From Acidimicrobiia bacterium (lineage in GTDB: Bacteria > Acidobacteriota > Terriglobia > Bryobacterales > Bryobacteraceae): DNA of 35,698 nt. The notes below the pieces were generated by a model. That model did not search any database and had not been told where the DNA came from. It saw nothing but the letters and a program-made list of their open reading frames with translations. The translations under genes were made by a program, and so were the position numbers. The stretch lies in contig VFZE01000018.1 in the NCBI GenBank assembly GCA_016871315.1, positions 1 through 35,698 of the forward strand, given 5' to 3'. Every line of letters begins with the position of its first letter. Positions within the stretch are counted from its first letter, which is position 1. Shown one piece after another: positions 23,649 to 32,659 of the stretch.

Positions 23649-24674
23649 ATGGACATCACCTACCCCTTACTATCGATCATCTTCGTCGGCTTAGGGATCG
23701 TACTCATCTGGCTCATTCCGGTCCGGCAGGCGAAAGTAATCCAGGGGGAAGAGGGCTTAAAGCGGTTTGAGGCCGAGAACGAAGCGCGGCGCACCCTGGC
23801 CCAGGTTCTCGGCGGCCTGCTGGTGCTGATGAGTCTCTACTTCACTGCCAAAACACTCACCGTTTCCCAGGAGGGGCAGCTGACGGACCGCTTCGTCAAA
23901 TCCCTTGATCTGCTGGGAAGAGACAATTCGGTGGAATCCCGCCTCGGTGGCGTGTATTCGCTGGAGCGCATCGCCAAGGATTCCGAAAGAGACCATATCC
24001 CGATCATGTCGATTCTGGCCGCCAGCGCGCAGGCCGCTTCCACTCCCCCGGAGGTTGAAGAAGCCCACCCCTACCTGCGCTCCATCCTGATTGTCATGAC
24101 CCGGCGCAACCTGGCGCATGAAGACGACAAGACGCACTACTTTGACCTGCGTCGTGTGGCCGCTCCCAATATCTTTCTCCGTTATGCGAACTTCGTTCGC
24201 CTCAACTTCTACCATGGTTCACTGCAAGGTGCCGATCTTCGATACGCGCGGTTCGGTCTCTTCTATGGCGAGGGTCTCAATCTTCACAGCGCGGATCTGC
24301 GGCAAGCGCGATTCGGGGGGATGACCAATTTCAAGAATGCCGACTTCACGCAGGCGAATCTTACCGGGCTGACGGCGGAGCGGGCCTATTTCGAAGGCGC
24401 ACACTTCACCGGTACGGTGTTTTCCAATGCAACGCTCACGAAATGCAACTTCAAGAATGCGGATCTAAGCGCCGCTGTCCTGGATAACGTCAGGCTGGAG
24501 GAGTCCTACTTCGATGGAACGAACCTTCGCGGACAGGACCTGCGCAAAGTCGGCCTCCGCGGCGCGAACCTGGTTCGGGCGATTCTTGATGGCGCGCGAA
24601 TCACCAGGGCGCAATTGTCACAAGTCCAGCTGGATGAGGCAGGGAAGGCTCAGCTGGAAATCACGGAGCAGTGA
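23649..24674 (+). CDS. Membrane-anchored pentapeptide-repeat protein
   Basis: A 341-residue protein. Two membrane spans lie at about 7-24 and 50-67, joined by a charged cytoplasmic stretch. Next comes QLTDRFVKSLDLLGRDNSVESRLGGVYSLERIAKDSERDH (about 77-116), a helical block often found before pentapeptide repeats in membrane proteins. From about 165 to 330 there are A(D/N)LxxAxF-type repeats (LQGADLRYARFGLFYGEGLNL, FKNADFTQANLTG, FKNADLSAAVLDN, LRGANLVRAILDGAR), which should form a right-handed quadrilateral beta-helix. Function is unknown; it may be a scaffold or DNA/protein mimic at the membrane. It stands alone, without operon partners. Confidence 0.88.
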   Translation: MDITYPLLSIIFVGLGIVLIWLIPVRQAKVIQGEEGLKRFEAENEARRTLAQVLGGLLVLMSLYFTAKTLTVSQEGQLTDRFVKSLDLLGRDNSVESRLGGVYSLERIAKDSERDHIPIMSILAASAQAASTPPEVEEAHPYLRSILIVMTRRNLAHEDDKTHYFDLRRVAAPNIFLRYANFVRLNFYHGSLQGADLRYARFGLFYGEGLNLHSADLRQARFGGMTNFKNADFTQANLTGLTAERAYFEGAHFTGTVFSNATLTKCNFKNADLSAAVLDNVRLEESYFDGTNLRGQDLRKVGLRGANLVRAILDGARITRAQLSQVQLDEAGKAQLEITEQ

Positions 24675-24689
24675 GCTCGCGACACCGTC

Positions 24690-25799
24690 CTACCGGAACA
24701 GCATCGGTGTCAGCTCCGCCAGATACCGCCGCCAGACGCCCCAGCGGTGCGCTCCCTCGGTCTTGTGCAGGATATGACGAATGCCGTGCTTGTCGAGAAT
24801 CGCGGCCAGTTGCTCCGCCCCGCGCATGGCGTTATCTTCCGTGCCACACGCGATCCATAGCAGACTGAGCTTCTTGTTCGTTCCCGCTTTGTCCGCCAGC
24901 ACGGCCGCAGCGCGTTTCTCGAAGGCCTCGGAGGCAGCCGCGCCGCCTCCGCCGCCGACGCCGGCGCTGAAGACCGCGATCCAGCTGAAGGTATCAAGGT
25001 TGTTCAGGCCGATGTTGATGGACTGGCCGCCACCCATCGATAACCCAGCGATGGCGCGGTTTTTTGCGCCCGGCGCGGTCCGGTAGCGCTTCTCCACAGC
25101 CGGAATGATGTTGCGAATCACATCCTCCTCCATCAGCTCCGTGTTGCGCGCGCGGCCCGTACCGAGATCGTTGGGCGGCACGGTGTGGCCGAACGGCATC
25201 ACCACCAGCATCGGACGGACCTTGCCATCGGCAATCAGGTTGTCGAGGATGAAATTGGCGCGGCCGAAAGCGCCCCATTCGGCCTCCGTGTCGCCGTTGC
25301 CGTGCAGCAGGTAGAGGACCGGATAGCGCGCCCAACCACTCTCATAGCCCGGCGGCGTATAGACGAAGAAGCGGCGTGTTGCGCCGATCGACGGTGAGGA
25401 GTACCACTGCGCCTGCACACTTCCGTGCGGCACGCCGCGGATCTCGTGCATCTTGCCGCCGGGCACCTCCAGCACGCTCACACCAGCACCGCGGGAACTC
25501 GATTTGATCCGGTTGTTAAAGGCGTCGAGCGACGTCATTCCGTCAATCGAGAAGGTGTAGGAGTAGATGTCGGCGGGAACAGGCCCCAGCGTGACGCTCC
25601 ACAGGCCGGATTCATCCTTGGCCAGGTTCTCGGCCGCCGCCATCCATTCGCCGCGCACGGTAACCTCCGCGGCTTTCGGCGCGCGGACGCGAAAGGTCAC
25701 GCGGCCGTCCGGATGGACTTCCGGAGAAACGGGAACGGGCGCCTGCGTCTGCGCGAAGGAAGCCGCCGCGATCATCAAAGACAGAATGAGAGTTTTCAT
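24690..25799 (-). CDS. Secreted esterase, XynZ/feruloyl-esterase-like with N-terminal E-set domain
   Basis: A 369-residue exported protein: signal peptide about 1-16 (LILSLMIAAASFAQ), a CBM48/E-set-like domain (about 20-112: VTFRVRAPKAAEVTVRGEW, YSYTFSIDGMTSLDAFN) and an esterase D-type alpha/beta hydrolase (about 125-369). The nucleophile is S254 in AGLSMGG, the acid is D322 (CGTEDNA) and the His is H351 (EGAHRWGVW), all in the family places. Such two-domain proteins are feruloyl or acetyl esterases of hemicellulose or related glucan-binding esterases. A Gly-rich loop (GVGGGGGAAA, about 281-290) is unusually long. The gene is divergent from the methyltransferase at 25.8 kb. Confidence 0.9.
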   Translation of the reverse strand: MKTLILSLMIAAASFAQTQAPVPVSPEVHPDGRVTFRVRAPKAAEVTVRGEWMAAAENLAKDESGLWSVTLGPVPADIYSYTFSIDGMTSLDAFNNRIKSSSRGAGVSVLEVPGGKMHEIRGVPHGSVQAQWYSSPSIGATRRFFVYTPPGYESGWARYPVLYLLHGNGDTEAEWGAFGRANFILDNLIADGKVRPMLVVMPFGHTVPPNDLGTGRARNTELMEEDVIRNIIPAVEKRYRTAPGAKNRAIAGLSMGGGQSINIGLNNLDTFSWIAVFSAGVGGGGGAAASEAFEKRAAAVLADKAGTNKKLSLLWIACGTEDNAMRGAEQLAAILDKHGIRHILHKTEGAHRWGVWRRYLAELTPMLFR

Positions 25800-25824
25800 G
25801 GTGCACCTGATTGCTACTCATCTT

Positions 25825-26598
25825 ATGCCAGACCGCCGTGCTAGGATTGCTCGCTTGAGCGCCTGGGATCCGAACCTCTATCAAAAAAGCCACGCCTTTG
25901 TATGGGAGCTTGGCCGCGGTTTGCTGGATCTGCTCGGCCCGCGGCCAGGCGAACGGATTCTCGACCTCGGCTGCGGTACAGGGCAGCTCAGCGCCGAGAT
26001 CGCCGCCGCCGAAGCCTACGTCGTGGGACTGGACTCCTCGGCGGATATGCTGGGGCGTGCCAGGAAGAGCTTTCCCACGCTGGATCTCGTTCAAGGTGAT
26101 GCCACACGTTTCGCGTTTAACCGCCCTTTCGACGCCGTCTTTTCCAACGCCGTTCTACACTGGGTTCCCGATGCGGAAGCCGCCGCCCGGTGTATTGCCG
26201 GCGCACTGAGACCCGGCGGCCGTTTCATCGCCGAGTTCGGCGGCAAGGGCAACTGCGCGGCCTTCCTGGCAGGAGCGGAGGCCACCGCGGCAGCCACCGG
26301 ATTGCGGTTCCGCAATCCCTGGTATTATCCCGATGCATCCGAATATGAACAGGTGCTGAGCCTCGCCGGTCTCCGTGTTGTCAACATCAGCCTGTTTGAC
26401 CGCCTTACGCCGCTGGAAGGCGAGAGTGGAATGAGGGACTGGGTGCGCATGTTCGCCAAGGCGGTCGTGAATTGGCGGGATGAGGATGCGGAAGCGTTCC
26501 TCGCGAAGCTGGAAATCGCCGTGCGTCCGGCGCTCTACCGGGAGGGCAAATGGTGGATGGATTACCGCCGCCTGCGCGTCCATGCCGTCAGGCTTTGA
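25825..26598 (+). CDS. Class I SAM-dependent methyltransferase (trans-aconitate methyltransferase-like)
   Basis: A 257-residue cytoplasmic protein with WDPNLYQKSHAFVWELG at the N-terminus, motif I ILDLGCGTGQLS (45-56), the acidic VVGLDSSADML, motif II FDAVFSNAVLHWVPD and GALRPGGRFIAEFGG. The 'YQKSHAFV...W' opening and 'SNAVLHWVPD' block are found in trans-aconitate/malonyl-type carboxylic acid methyltransferases, so a small acid may be the acceptor; this is inferred. The open frame continues upstream of ATG 25825. Another start candidate, TTG 25855, has AGGA at a good distance, so the true N-terminus may be 10 residues shorter. Its stop lies 4 bp from the convergent cytochrome gene. Confidence 0.85.
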   Translation: MPDRRARIARLSAWDPNLYQKSHAFVWELGRGLLDLLGPRPGERILDLGCGTGQLSAEIAAAEAYVVGLDSSADMLGRARKSFPTLDLVQGDATRFAFNRPFDAVFSNAVLHWVPDAEAAARCIAGALRPGGRFIAEFGGKGNCAAFLAGAEATAAATGLRFRNPWYYPDASEYEQVLSLAGLRVVNISLFDRLTPLEGESGMRDWVRMFAKAVVNWRDEDAEAFLAKLEIAVRPALYREGKWWMDYRRLRVHAVRL

Positions 26599-26602
26599 CG
26601 TT

Positions 26603-27127
26603 CTACTTGCTCTTCACGTCCGGCCGCGGATCAGGCACGAAGCCGTCCCGGTTCGGCATCCTCACCTTGCCCAGCGACTTGGCGTCCATCACGTCCTTTT
26701 CACCGATGATCCCGTTCAGGAACAATACGTAGGCCACCACCGCGTACACCTCGCGATGACTCAGCACGCCCGGCTGATTGAACGGCATCGCGCGATGAAC
26801 ATAATCCCAAACCACCGGCGCATGCGGCCAGAAACTTCCCACCGTTTTGCGTGGCTTCGGTGTCGCCAGCGTCCCCTGTCCTCCCACCAGCGCCGGGCCC
26901 ACGTCGCCTTCCGCCTTTTCTCCATGACACTTCGCGCACTTCTGTGCGAAAAGCTCGCGTCCTTCCACCGCCGTTGCCGAGCCTTCCGGCAAGCCTGTCC
27001 CGTCCGGAGCGACGGTCGGCCCCAGCCCGCGGATCTCCTCGGCGCCGGGAACGCGGCCCACTCCATACCGGGAAGTCTGGGCGCACAAGCCGAGCGCGAA
27101 CACCAGCGCAACGCTAAGCGTCCGCAT
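26603..27127 (-). CDS. soxD: SoxD/SorB-like monohaem cytochrome c
   Basis: A 174-residue exported protein: signal peptide about 1-16 (LSVALVFALGLCAQ), then GAEEIRGLGPTVAPDGTGLPEGSATAVEGRELFAQ, the characteristic SoxD lead-in. The haem-binding C64-A-K-C67-H68 follows, with M114 (HRAMPFNQPG) as the likely sixth ligand. The C-terminal MPNRDGFVPDPRPD also fits this group. The protein takes electrons from the adjacent molybdenum dehydrogenase. ATG 27127 is chosen over 27142 because GGGAG precedes it at the correct distance. The gene overlaps the end of the dehydrogenase gene by 14 bp, so the two are coupled. Confidence 0.88.
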   Translation of the reverse strand: MRTLSVALVFALGLCAQTSRYGVGRVPGAEEIRGLGPTVAPDGTGLPEGSATAVEGRELFAQKCAKCHGEKAEGDVGPALVGGQGTLATPKPRKTVGSFWPHAPVVWDYVHRAMPFNQPGVLSHREVYAVVAYVLFLNGIIGEKDVMDAKSLGKVRMPNRDGFVPDPRPDVKSK

Positions 27128-28301
27128 TGGCCACGCTCCCATCCGCCGCCACCTTCCACAACTTGATCCCGTTGAAGTGGTACCCGGAATTCAGGCCGCG
27201 CGCCGCGATCAATTCCTCCTTGCCCGGCTGCACATAGCCGGTTTCGTCCACCGCCCGCGAGGCAATCACCGCCGGCTTGCCATCCCATTGCCATGCCAAC
27301 CGGAACCTGGTGAACGCCTTCGGCAGCCGCGGCTCCTGCAAGACCGCCGCCTGCCAGCTACGGCCTCCGTCCAGGGTTACCTCCACGCGCTCAATCAAGC
27401 CCTGTCCCGACCACGCCAATCCCGTCAGCTCATAAAGCCCGCGCCCCGGCAGCCGCTGGCCTCCCGAGGGGAAGGTCACCACCGACTTTGCCTCCATCAT
27501 TAGGGTGAAGATCCGCGCCTTCCCGTCCGGCATCAAATCGCTGTACTTGGAGGTTTCATCGCGCGTCATGTACGGCTGATCGGTCACTAGCAGCCTGCGC
27601 AGCCACTTCACCTGCAAGTTGCCCTCCCAGCCCGGCGTCAAGAGCCGCAACGGAAACCCTTGCGACGGGCGCAACGGCTCGCCGTTTTGCCCGTAGGCGA
27701 GCAGCGCCTCACCCAGCGCTGCCTCAACTGGCACGCTGCGCTGCATCCGGCACGCATCGGCCCCTTCGGCGATCAGCCAGGCAGCGCCGGGCTTCAGCCC
27801 GCACTCCTCCAGCACCAGCCGCAAAGGAACGCCTGTCCATTCGCTACAGCTAGCCAGCCCGCAAGCCCGCTGCGCCGTCGGCCCCGTCAAAGCTCCCCAC
27901 TCCCCTCCGCTGTTGCCGCCGCATTCGAGAAAGGCGATCCGCGATACCGACGGCATCCGCTGTATTTCCGCCATCGTCAAAACCAGCGGCCGTTCCACCA
28001 TCCCGTGCACGGTTAGCCGGTGCTGCTCCGGATCGATCGTTGGCACTCCTGCATGATGACGCTCATAATGGAGCGCAGACGGCGTAATTATCCCCATCAT
28101 GTCGGCCAATGGCGTCGCGCTCGAACCCGCCTCCGGCGTCTTCGACTGCCGCGTCGCCCTCTCCGCCTTCACGTAGACAGAGCGTTCCGTATAGCCGCTC
28201 AGCGGCTTGCCCAGCGTTCGGGCCTCCTCCGCGCGCCCCATCATCCCGCCTCCCATCGCCGCACCAAGCTGCAATAGCTGCCGTCGATTGGTCCTTTTCA
28301 T
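27114..28301 (-). CDS. soxC: SoxC-like molybdopterin sulfane/sulfite dehydrogenase
   Basis: A 395-residue protein with a twin-arginine leader (TNRRQLLQLGAAMGG; R6, R7), as needed for export of a folded Mo-cofactor enzyme. HYERHHAGVP (78-87) and FLECGGNS (124-131; C127 is the Mo ligand) define the sulfite oxidase fold. GFPLRLLTPGWEGNLQVKWLRRL follows, and a C-terminal Mo-co dimerisation domain (about 270-385, with VEVTLDGGRSWQ) completes it. With the coupled SoxD-like cytochrome it should oxidise sulfite or the sulfane sulfur of a carrier in the periplasm. SoxXA, SoxYZ and SoxB, needed for complete thiosulfate oxidation, are not in the window, so sulfite or another sulfur compound is the more likely substrate. 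Confidence 0.9.
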   Translation of the reverse strand: MKRTNRRQLLQLGAAMGGGMMGRAEEARTLGKPLSGYTERSVYVKAERATRQSKTPEAGSSATPLADMMGIITPSALHYERHHAGVPTIDPEQHRLTVHGMVERPLVLTMAEIQRMPSVSRIAFLECGGNSGGEWGALTGPTAQRACGLASCSEWTGVPLRLVLEECGLKPGAAWLIAEGADACRMQRSVPVEAALGEALLAYGQNGEPLRPSQGFPLRLLTPGWEGNLQVKWLRRLLVTDQPYMTRDETSKYSDLMPDGKARIFTLMMEAKSVVTFPSGGQRLPGRGLYELTGLAWSGQGLIERVEVTLDGGRSWQAAVLQEPRLPKAFTRFRLAWQWDGKPAVIASRAVDETGYVQPGKEELIAARGLNSGYHFNGIKLWKVAADGSVANADA

Positions 28302-28359
28302 TTGGGACGATTCTACTCCACTTGCCGGGATGCCGCGTTGGGGTTCATACTGCCACCCT

Positions 28360-28388
28360 TTGACTCACGCCCACGGCGTTCATATACT
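28360..28388 (+). promoter_or_regulatory. Sigma70-like promoter of TonB receptor 2
   Basis: TTGACT (28360-28365) and TATACT (28383-28388) are separated by exactly 17 bp. This is the best promoter match seen in the window, 33 bp before the receptor ATG and followed by AGGGAGG. It lies in the 120-bp gap to the divergent soxC-like gene. Confidence 0.65.
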
Positions 28389-28421
28389 TCCTCTTTCACT
28401 GGTTACTCAGGGAGGCTGCCC

Positions 28422-31400
28422 ATGTTTGTCCGCCATTGGATATCCGCGGTGCTCGTTGCCGCTGTATTTACCATCCCCGGCTCGGCACAAGAGGTTCGCG
28501 CCTCCATCGCCGGCACCGTTTCAGACGCCAGCGGCGCGCCCGTGGCGGGTGCGACGGTAACCGTCACCAACCTGGCGCAGAACGTCTCCACCAGCACACA
28601 GACTACCGATGCCGGAAGCTATCTGACGCCGTTTCTGGCGCCCGGCGCCTACCGCCTGACGGTGGAGCGCGCCGGATTCAAGAAGTTCGTGCGCGAGAAC
28701 ATCACGCTGCAAGCGCAGGACCGGCCGCGCATCGACGTGCGGCTGGAAGTGGGCGACCTTGCGCAAAGCGTTACGGTGACCGATTCGGTGTCGGCGCTGC
28801 AAACCGAGACTGCGTCGCGATCGCAGGTAATCGCCAACGAACTGATCGCCCATGTTCCGACGCAGGGGCGCAATCCGTTCCAGATCATGTGGGCCGCGCC
28901 GGGAGTGATCAAGACCGGCGACTGGCGCTACCTGCGGCCGTTCGACATCGGCGGCACGTCGGGCTTCTCGGTGAACGGCGGGCCCAATCGCGAGAACGAA
29001 GTGCTGCTGGACGGGATCTCGAACGTGCGCGGCAACCGCACTGTGATCCATGTCCCGACGATGGAGACGGTGCAGGAGTTCAAGGTGCTGACCAACAGTT
29101 ACGATGCGCAGTACGGCCGTACCGGCGGCGGCGTTGTCTCCATCGTCACGCGCTCCGGCGGGAACCAGTTCCACGGCACACTGTATGAGTATTTCCAGGC
29201 GGAGGAGCTGAACGCAAATCAGAGCGAACTCAACCGCAACGGCACACCCAAGCCACCGAACAACATTAATACGTTCGGCTTCCAGGCCAGCGGCCCGGTC
29301 TACGCGCCGAAGGTATTTGACGGGCGCAACCGGCTGTTCTGGCTGCTGTCCTATGAAGGGATGCGTCAGCGCTCGGCCGATCCGGGCGTGGCGCGGTTTC
29401 CCCTGGATGAGTGGCGCACCGGCGACTTTTCCACATTGTTCAACGCGCAAGGCGCACAGGTGATCATTCACGATCCGCTCACGACGGCGGCCAATGGCAA
29501 CCGCACGCCGTTTGCCGGCAATCGCATTCCGGCGGCGCGCATCCATCCCATCGCGCGTGAGGCGTTGAAGTTCTACCCATCGCCGAACTCGCCCGGGGAG
29601 GGTCCGGCGCGCCTCAACAACTACATCTTTCCTTCGCGCTGGGTGGCGGATATGGATGAATGGATCGGGCGCATGGACTGGGCCATCAACTCGAAGAACA
29701 ATTTCTACTTCCGCTACGGCCAGAATCCCTTCTCTGAGTTCCGCGGCTTGGTTTGGGGTGGTTCTAATGCCGCCGAGCCGACAGGCAACGCACCGCTCAT
29801 CCGCAACGGCCGCAACTGGACATTCGACTGGACCTCCACGCTTTCCCCGCGCATGACGTTCAACCTGCGCGCCGGGCTTTCACGTTGGGAGGAGACAACC
29901 GGTAACAGCTTCGGCGCCAACTTCGACCCCCGCACGCTTGGTTTCGACGCGGCGCTCGTCAGCCAGTTCACCCGGCTTCAGTTCCCCAACTTTACGCTGG
30001 GCAGCTACCAGGCAATCGGTTCCAACCGCCTGATGGCGATTGCCACCAATGACTCCTACACGGTGCAGCCGAACCTTAATTATGTGGTCGGGTCGCACTT
30101 TCTGAAGTTCGGCGCCGAGGGCCGCCGCTACAACGACAATACGAACAACCCGGGCCTTGCCAGTGGCACTTACGCCTTCGGCCGCAACTGGACACAGGCG
30201 CGGGCGCTTCAGGCCGACGCTACTTCGGGCGATGAGCTGGCCACGTTTCTGCTGGGCTTCCCGAGCAGCGCGTCAGTGGACCGCAACATCGATCCTGCAT
30301 TTTCCAATTTCTACTATGTGCTGTTCGTGCAGGACGACTGGAAGCTGACGCCGAAGCTGACCCTCAACATGGGCCTGCGCTGGGACTACGAAGCGCCGCG
30401 GTTTGAACGGTTCGACCGCATGGTGCGCGGCTTCGATTTCAACGCCGCCAGTCCGCTGGCCTCGCGCGCGCCGTCGGCCGGATTGAAGGGCGCCGTGCTG
30501 TTTGCGAGCTCCGACGGCCAGCCACGCCGTTCCTTCGAACCGGATCGCAATAACTTCCAGCCACGCATCGGGGCGGCCTACCGGCTTTCCAGCAAGCTGG
30601 TGATCCGCGGAGGCTATGGGCTCTTCTACCTGGGCCAGAACGAGAACGGCTCCAACCAGGGTTTCAGCCAGCGCACCAACGCGGTGGTGAGCACGGACGG
30701 CAACCTGACGCCGGCCGTCAACCTGACGAATCCGTTCGCGAATCTTCCTGGAGGAAGGCTGCTTGCGGCGGTAGGCAATTCCCTCGGTGCTGCCAGTTTT
30801 CTCGGTGAGTCGCTGGGCGTGAATTTCCTCGACCGGCCGCTGCCGTATTCGCACCAGTACTCCTTCGACATTCAGCGCGAGCTGCCGGGCGATCTCTTGC
30901 TCGATGTCGGTTATGTGGGCAACACGCTGCGGCGGATGCCTGTCTCCACTGCGGTCAACGTGATCCCGGCCCATGAACTTGGGCGCCGCACGCCGGCGGG
31001 CGCGATCGACACTGCTTACTACACGACGCGCATCGCGAATCCGCTCGCCGGGCTGATCCCGAACAACGCCGGAAAGAACGCCGCGACCATTCCCCGCCAG
31101 GATCTGTTGATGCCTTACCCCCACTACGCCAATGTCGGGCTGAACAACATCCCGATAGGGCGGCAGCAGCATCATGGGCTGCTGGTGAAACTGAACCGGC
31201 GCTTCTCCGGCGGCCTGAGTTTCCTGGCCGGCTACTCGATCGGCAAAACACTGGAGCAGGTTTCGATGCTCAACGCGCAGGATTTCTCCCTCGGCAACCC
31301 GTATTCGACGCCGCTCGAGAAACGCTCCGCCAACCAGATCGATGTGCCGCAGAAGTTCGTCATCGCCGGAATCTGGGAGCTGCCGTTCGGCAAGGGCAAG

Positions 31401-31889
31401 CCTTATGGCGCAAGCTGGAGCGGGCCGCTGAACTTCGCACTCGGCGGCTGGCAAATCAACTACGACATCACCTATCAAAGCGGGTGGACGGTGGATTATC
31501 CCAATGCGGGCCAGGTTCGCGCGGGCAGCGCGAGGCTCGACTCTCCCACGCAGGGCCGCTACTTTGACACATCGCTGTGGGAAGACTCCTCGGGCCGCCG
31601 CGTTCCGCGCCAGGAGCCGTTCACGCTGCGCAACTTCCCGACGCGATTCGGCGACGTGCGCGTGCCAGGCTACCAGAACTGGGACGCCTCGGTGTCGAAA
31701 TTCTTCCCGATCCGTGAACAGATCCGCGCCCAGTTCCGCTTTGAGATGGTCAACGCCTTCAACAAGCCCTGGTTCCCGCGCATGCAGGGTCAGGCGCTGG
31801 ATGTGGCGAGTGCGAGCTTCGGCCAGCTCGACGCCGTGCAGCGCAACCTGCCCAGGTTCATCAAGCTGGTGATGCATCTCTACTGGTAG
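28422..31889 (+). CDS. Oar-type TonB-dependent receptor 2 with carboxypeptidase-regulatory-like domain
   Basis: A 1155-residue outer-membrane protein. Signal peptide about 1-22 (VAAVFTIPGSAQ); CarboxypepD_reg-like domain about 25-110 (ASIAGTVSDASGAPVAGATVTV, GSYLTPFLAPGAYRLTVERAGF); plug about 130-240 (GGPNRENEVLLDGISNVRG, GGGVVSIVTRSGGNQFHG); beta-barrel to the end, closing KLVMHLYW with a terminal Trp. The ATG is fixed by AGGGAGG at 28409-28415; the frame upstream of it is non-coding. The ligand is unknown. It is not closely similar to receptor 1 and uses G-ending codons more often (GCG, CTG), while receptor 1 is C-ending. Its last 10 bp overlap the convergent ABC permease gene. Confidence 0.95.
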   Translation: MFVRHWISAVLVAAVFTIPGSAQEVRASIAGTVSDASGAPVAGATVTVTNLAQNVSTSTQTTDAGSYLTPFLAPGAYRLTVERAGFKKFVRENITLQAQDRPRIDVRLEVGDLAQSVTVTDSVSALQTETASRSQVIANELIAHVPTQGRNPFQIMWAAPGVIKTGDWRYLRPFDIGGTSGFSVNGGPNRENEVLLDGISNVRGNRTVIHVPTMETVQEFKVLTNSYDAQYGRTGGGVVSIVTRSGGNQFHGTLYEYFQAEELNANQSELNRNGTPKPPNNINTFGFQASGPVYAPKVFDGRNRLFWLLSYEGMRQRSADPGVARFPLDEWRTGDFSTLFNAQGAQVIIHDPLTTAANGNRTPFAGNRIPAARIHPIAREALKFYPSPNSPGEGPARLNNYIFPSRWVADMDEWIGRMDWAINSKNNFYFRYGQNPFSEFRGLVWGGSNAAEPTGNAPLIRNGRNWTFDWTSTLSPRMTFNLRAGLSRWEETTGNSFGANFDPRTLGFDAALVSQFTRLQFPNFTLGSYQAIGSNRLMAIATNDSYTVQPNLNYVVGSHFLKFGAEGRRYNDNTNNPGLASGTYAFGRNWTQARALQADATSGDELATFLLGFPSSASVDRNIDPAFSNFYYVLFVQDDWKLTPKLTLNMGLRWDYEAPRFERFDRMVRGFDFNAASPLASRAPSAGLKGAVLFASSDGQPRRSFEPDRNNFQPRIGAAYRLSSKLVIRGGYGLFYLGQNENGSNQGFSQRTNAVVSTDGNLTPAVNLTNPFANLPGGRLLAAVGNSLGAASFLGESLGVNFLDRPLPYSHQYSFDIQRELPGDLLLDVGYVGNTLRRMPVSTAVNVIPAHELGRRTPAGAIDTAYYTTRIANPLAGLIPNNAGKNAATIPRQDLLMPYPHYANVGLNNIPIGRQQHHGLLVKLNRRFSGGLSFLAGYSIGKTLEQVSMLNAQDFSLGNPYSTPLEKRSANQIDVPQKFVIAGIWELPFGKGKPYGASWSGPLNFALGGWQINYDITYQSGWTVDYPNAGQVRAGSARLDSPTQGRYFDTSLWEDSSGRRVPRQEPFTLRNFPTRFGDVRVPGYQNWDASVSKFFPIREQIRAQFRFEMVNAFNKPWFPRMQGQALDVASASFGQLDAVQRNLPRFIKLVMHLYW

Positions 31890-32659
31890 GTGGAATCAGG
31901 CACACGCGGCTTCCAGCGCAGCAGCCAGAGCTCCAGCCGATTGACGCCCGCGCCCACCGCCAGCACCACAGCCGCCAGCACGGCCATGCCGGCAAAGACT
32001 CCGGTAGTGTCGAAGACGCCTTCGGCTTGAGCGATCAAATAACCGACGCCGCGCGAGGCGCCGAGGTATTCGCCGACCACGACGGCGATCATGGCAAAGC
32101 CGATGCTGATATGCAGGGAGGAGAAGATCCAACTCAGGGCGCTCGGCAGCAGCACGTGGCGCGTCAGCTGCCTTTCGGAGGCTCCGAGCATGCGCGCGTT
32201 GTTGACCAGCACAGGGTCCACTTCGCGCACGCCTTGCCACGTATTGAAGAAGACGATGAAAAAGACGACGGTGACCCCCAGCGCCACCTTCGACCAGATG
32301 CCGAGGCCGAACCAGAGCAGGAAAATCGGCGCCAGCACGACGCGGGGCAGGGCGTTGGCGATGCGGATGTAGGGATCGAGCACGGCGGCCAGCCGCGGCA
32401 TGCGCGCCAACGCGAAGCCCATCGCCACGCCCAGCGCGACGCCGATCAGGAATGCAAGCGCCGCTTCGGCAAGGGTCGTACCGAGGTGTGCCCAAATGCT
32501 GCCTGAGCGGAGCCACTCGCCCAGCCGCGCGCCAATGTCGCTGGGGCGGCTGAAGAAGAACTGGTCGAGCAGCCCGGCCCGGACTCCGCCTTCCCAGGCC
32601 CCCAGCGCGGCCACGCCCACCGCGAGCTGCCACACGCGAATCCAGTTACCTCCCGGCAA
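31880..32659 (-). CDS. NitT/TauT-family ABC transporter permease (SsuC-like)
   Basis: A 259-residue inner-membrane protein with six predicted spans. It carries the EAA loop GASERQLTRHVLLPSALSWIF (about 160-180), which contacts the ATPase, and VVVGEYLGASRGVGYLIAQAEGVFDT, typical of SsuC/TauC/NrtB permeases. These importers carry alkanesulfonates, taurine, nitrate, or pyrimidine precursors; the ligand depends on the missing binding protein. The start at TTG 32659 overlaps the ATPase gene by 14 bp; a GTG at 32635 is an alternative. The 3' end overlaps the convergent receptor gene by 10 bp. Confidence 0.9.
   Translation of the reverse strand: MPGGNWIRVWQLAVGVAALGAWEGGVRAGLLDQFFFSRPSDIGARLGEWLRSGSIWAHLGTTLAEAALAFLIGVALGVAMGFALARMPRLAAVLDPYIRIANALPRVVLAPIFLLWFGLGIWSKVALGVTVVFFIVFFNTWQGVREVDPVLVNNARMLGASERQLTRHVLLPSALSWIFSSLHISIGFAMIAVVVGEYLGASRGVGYLIAQAEGVFDTTGVFAGMAVLAAVVLAVGAGVNRLELWLLRWKPRVPDSTYQ

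Noticed and set aside
30273-31877. Minus-strand frame of 534 codons
   Set aside because: Antisense of TonB receptor 2; Arg/Val/Gln-rich with no recognisable motif.
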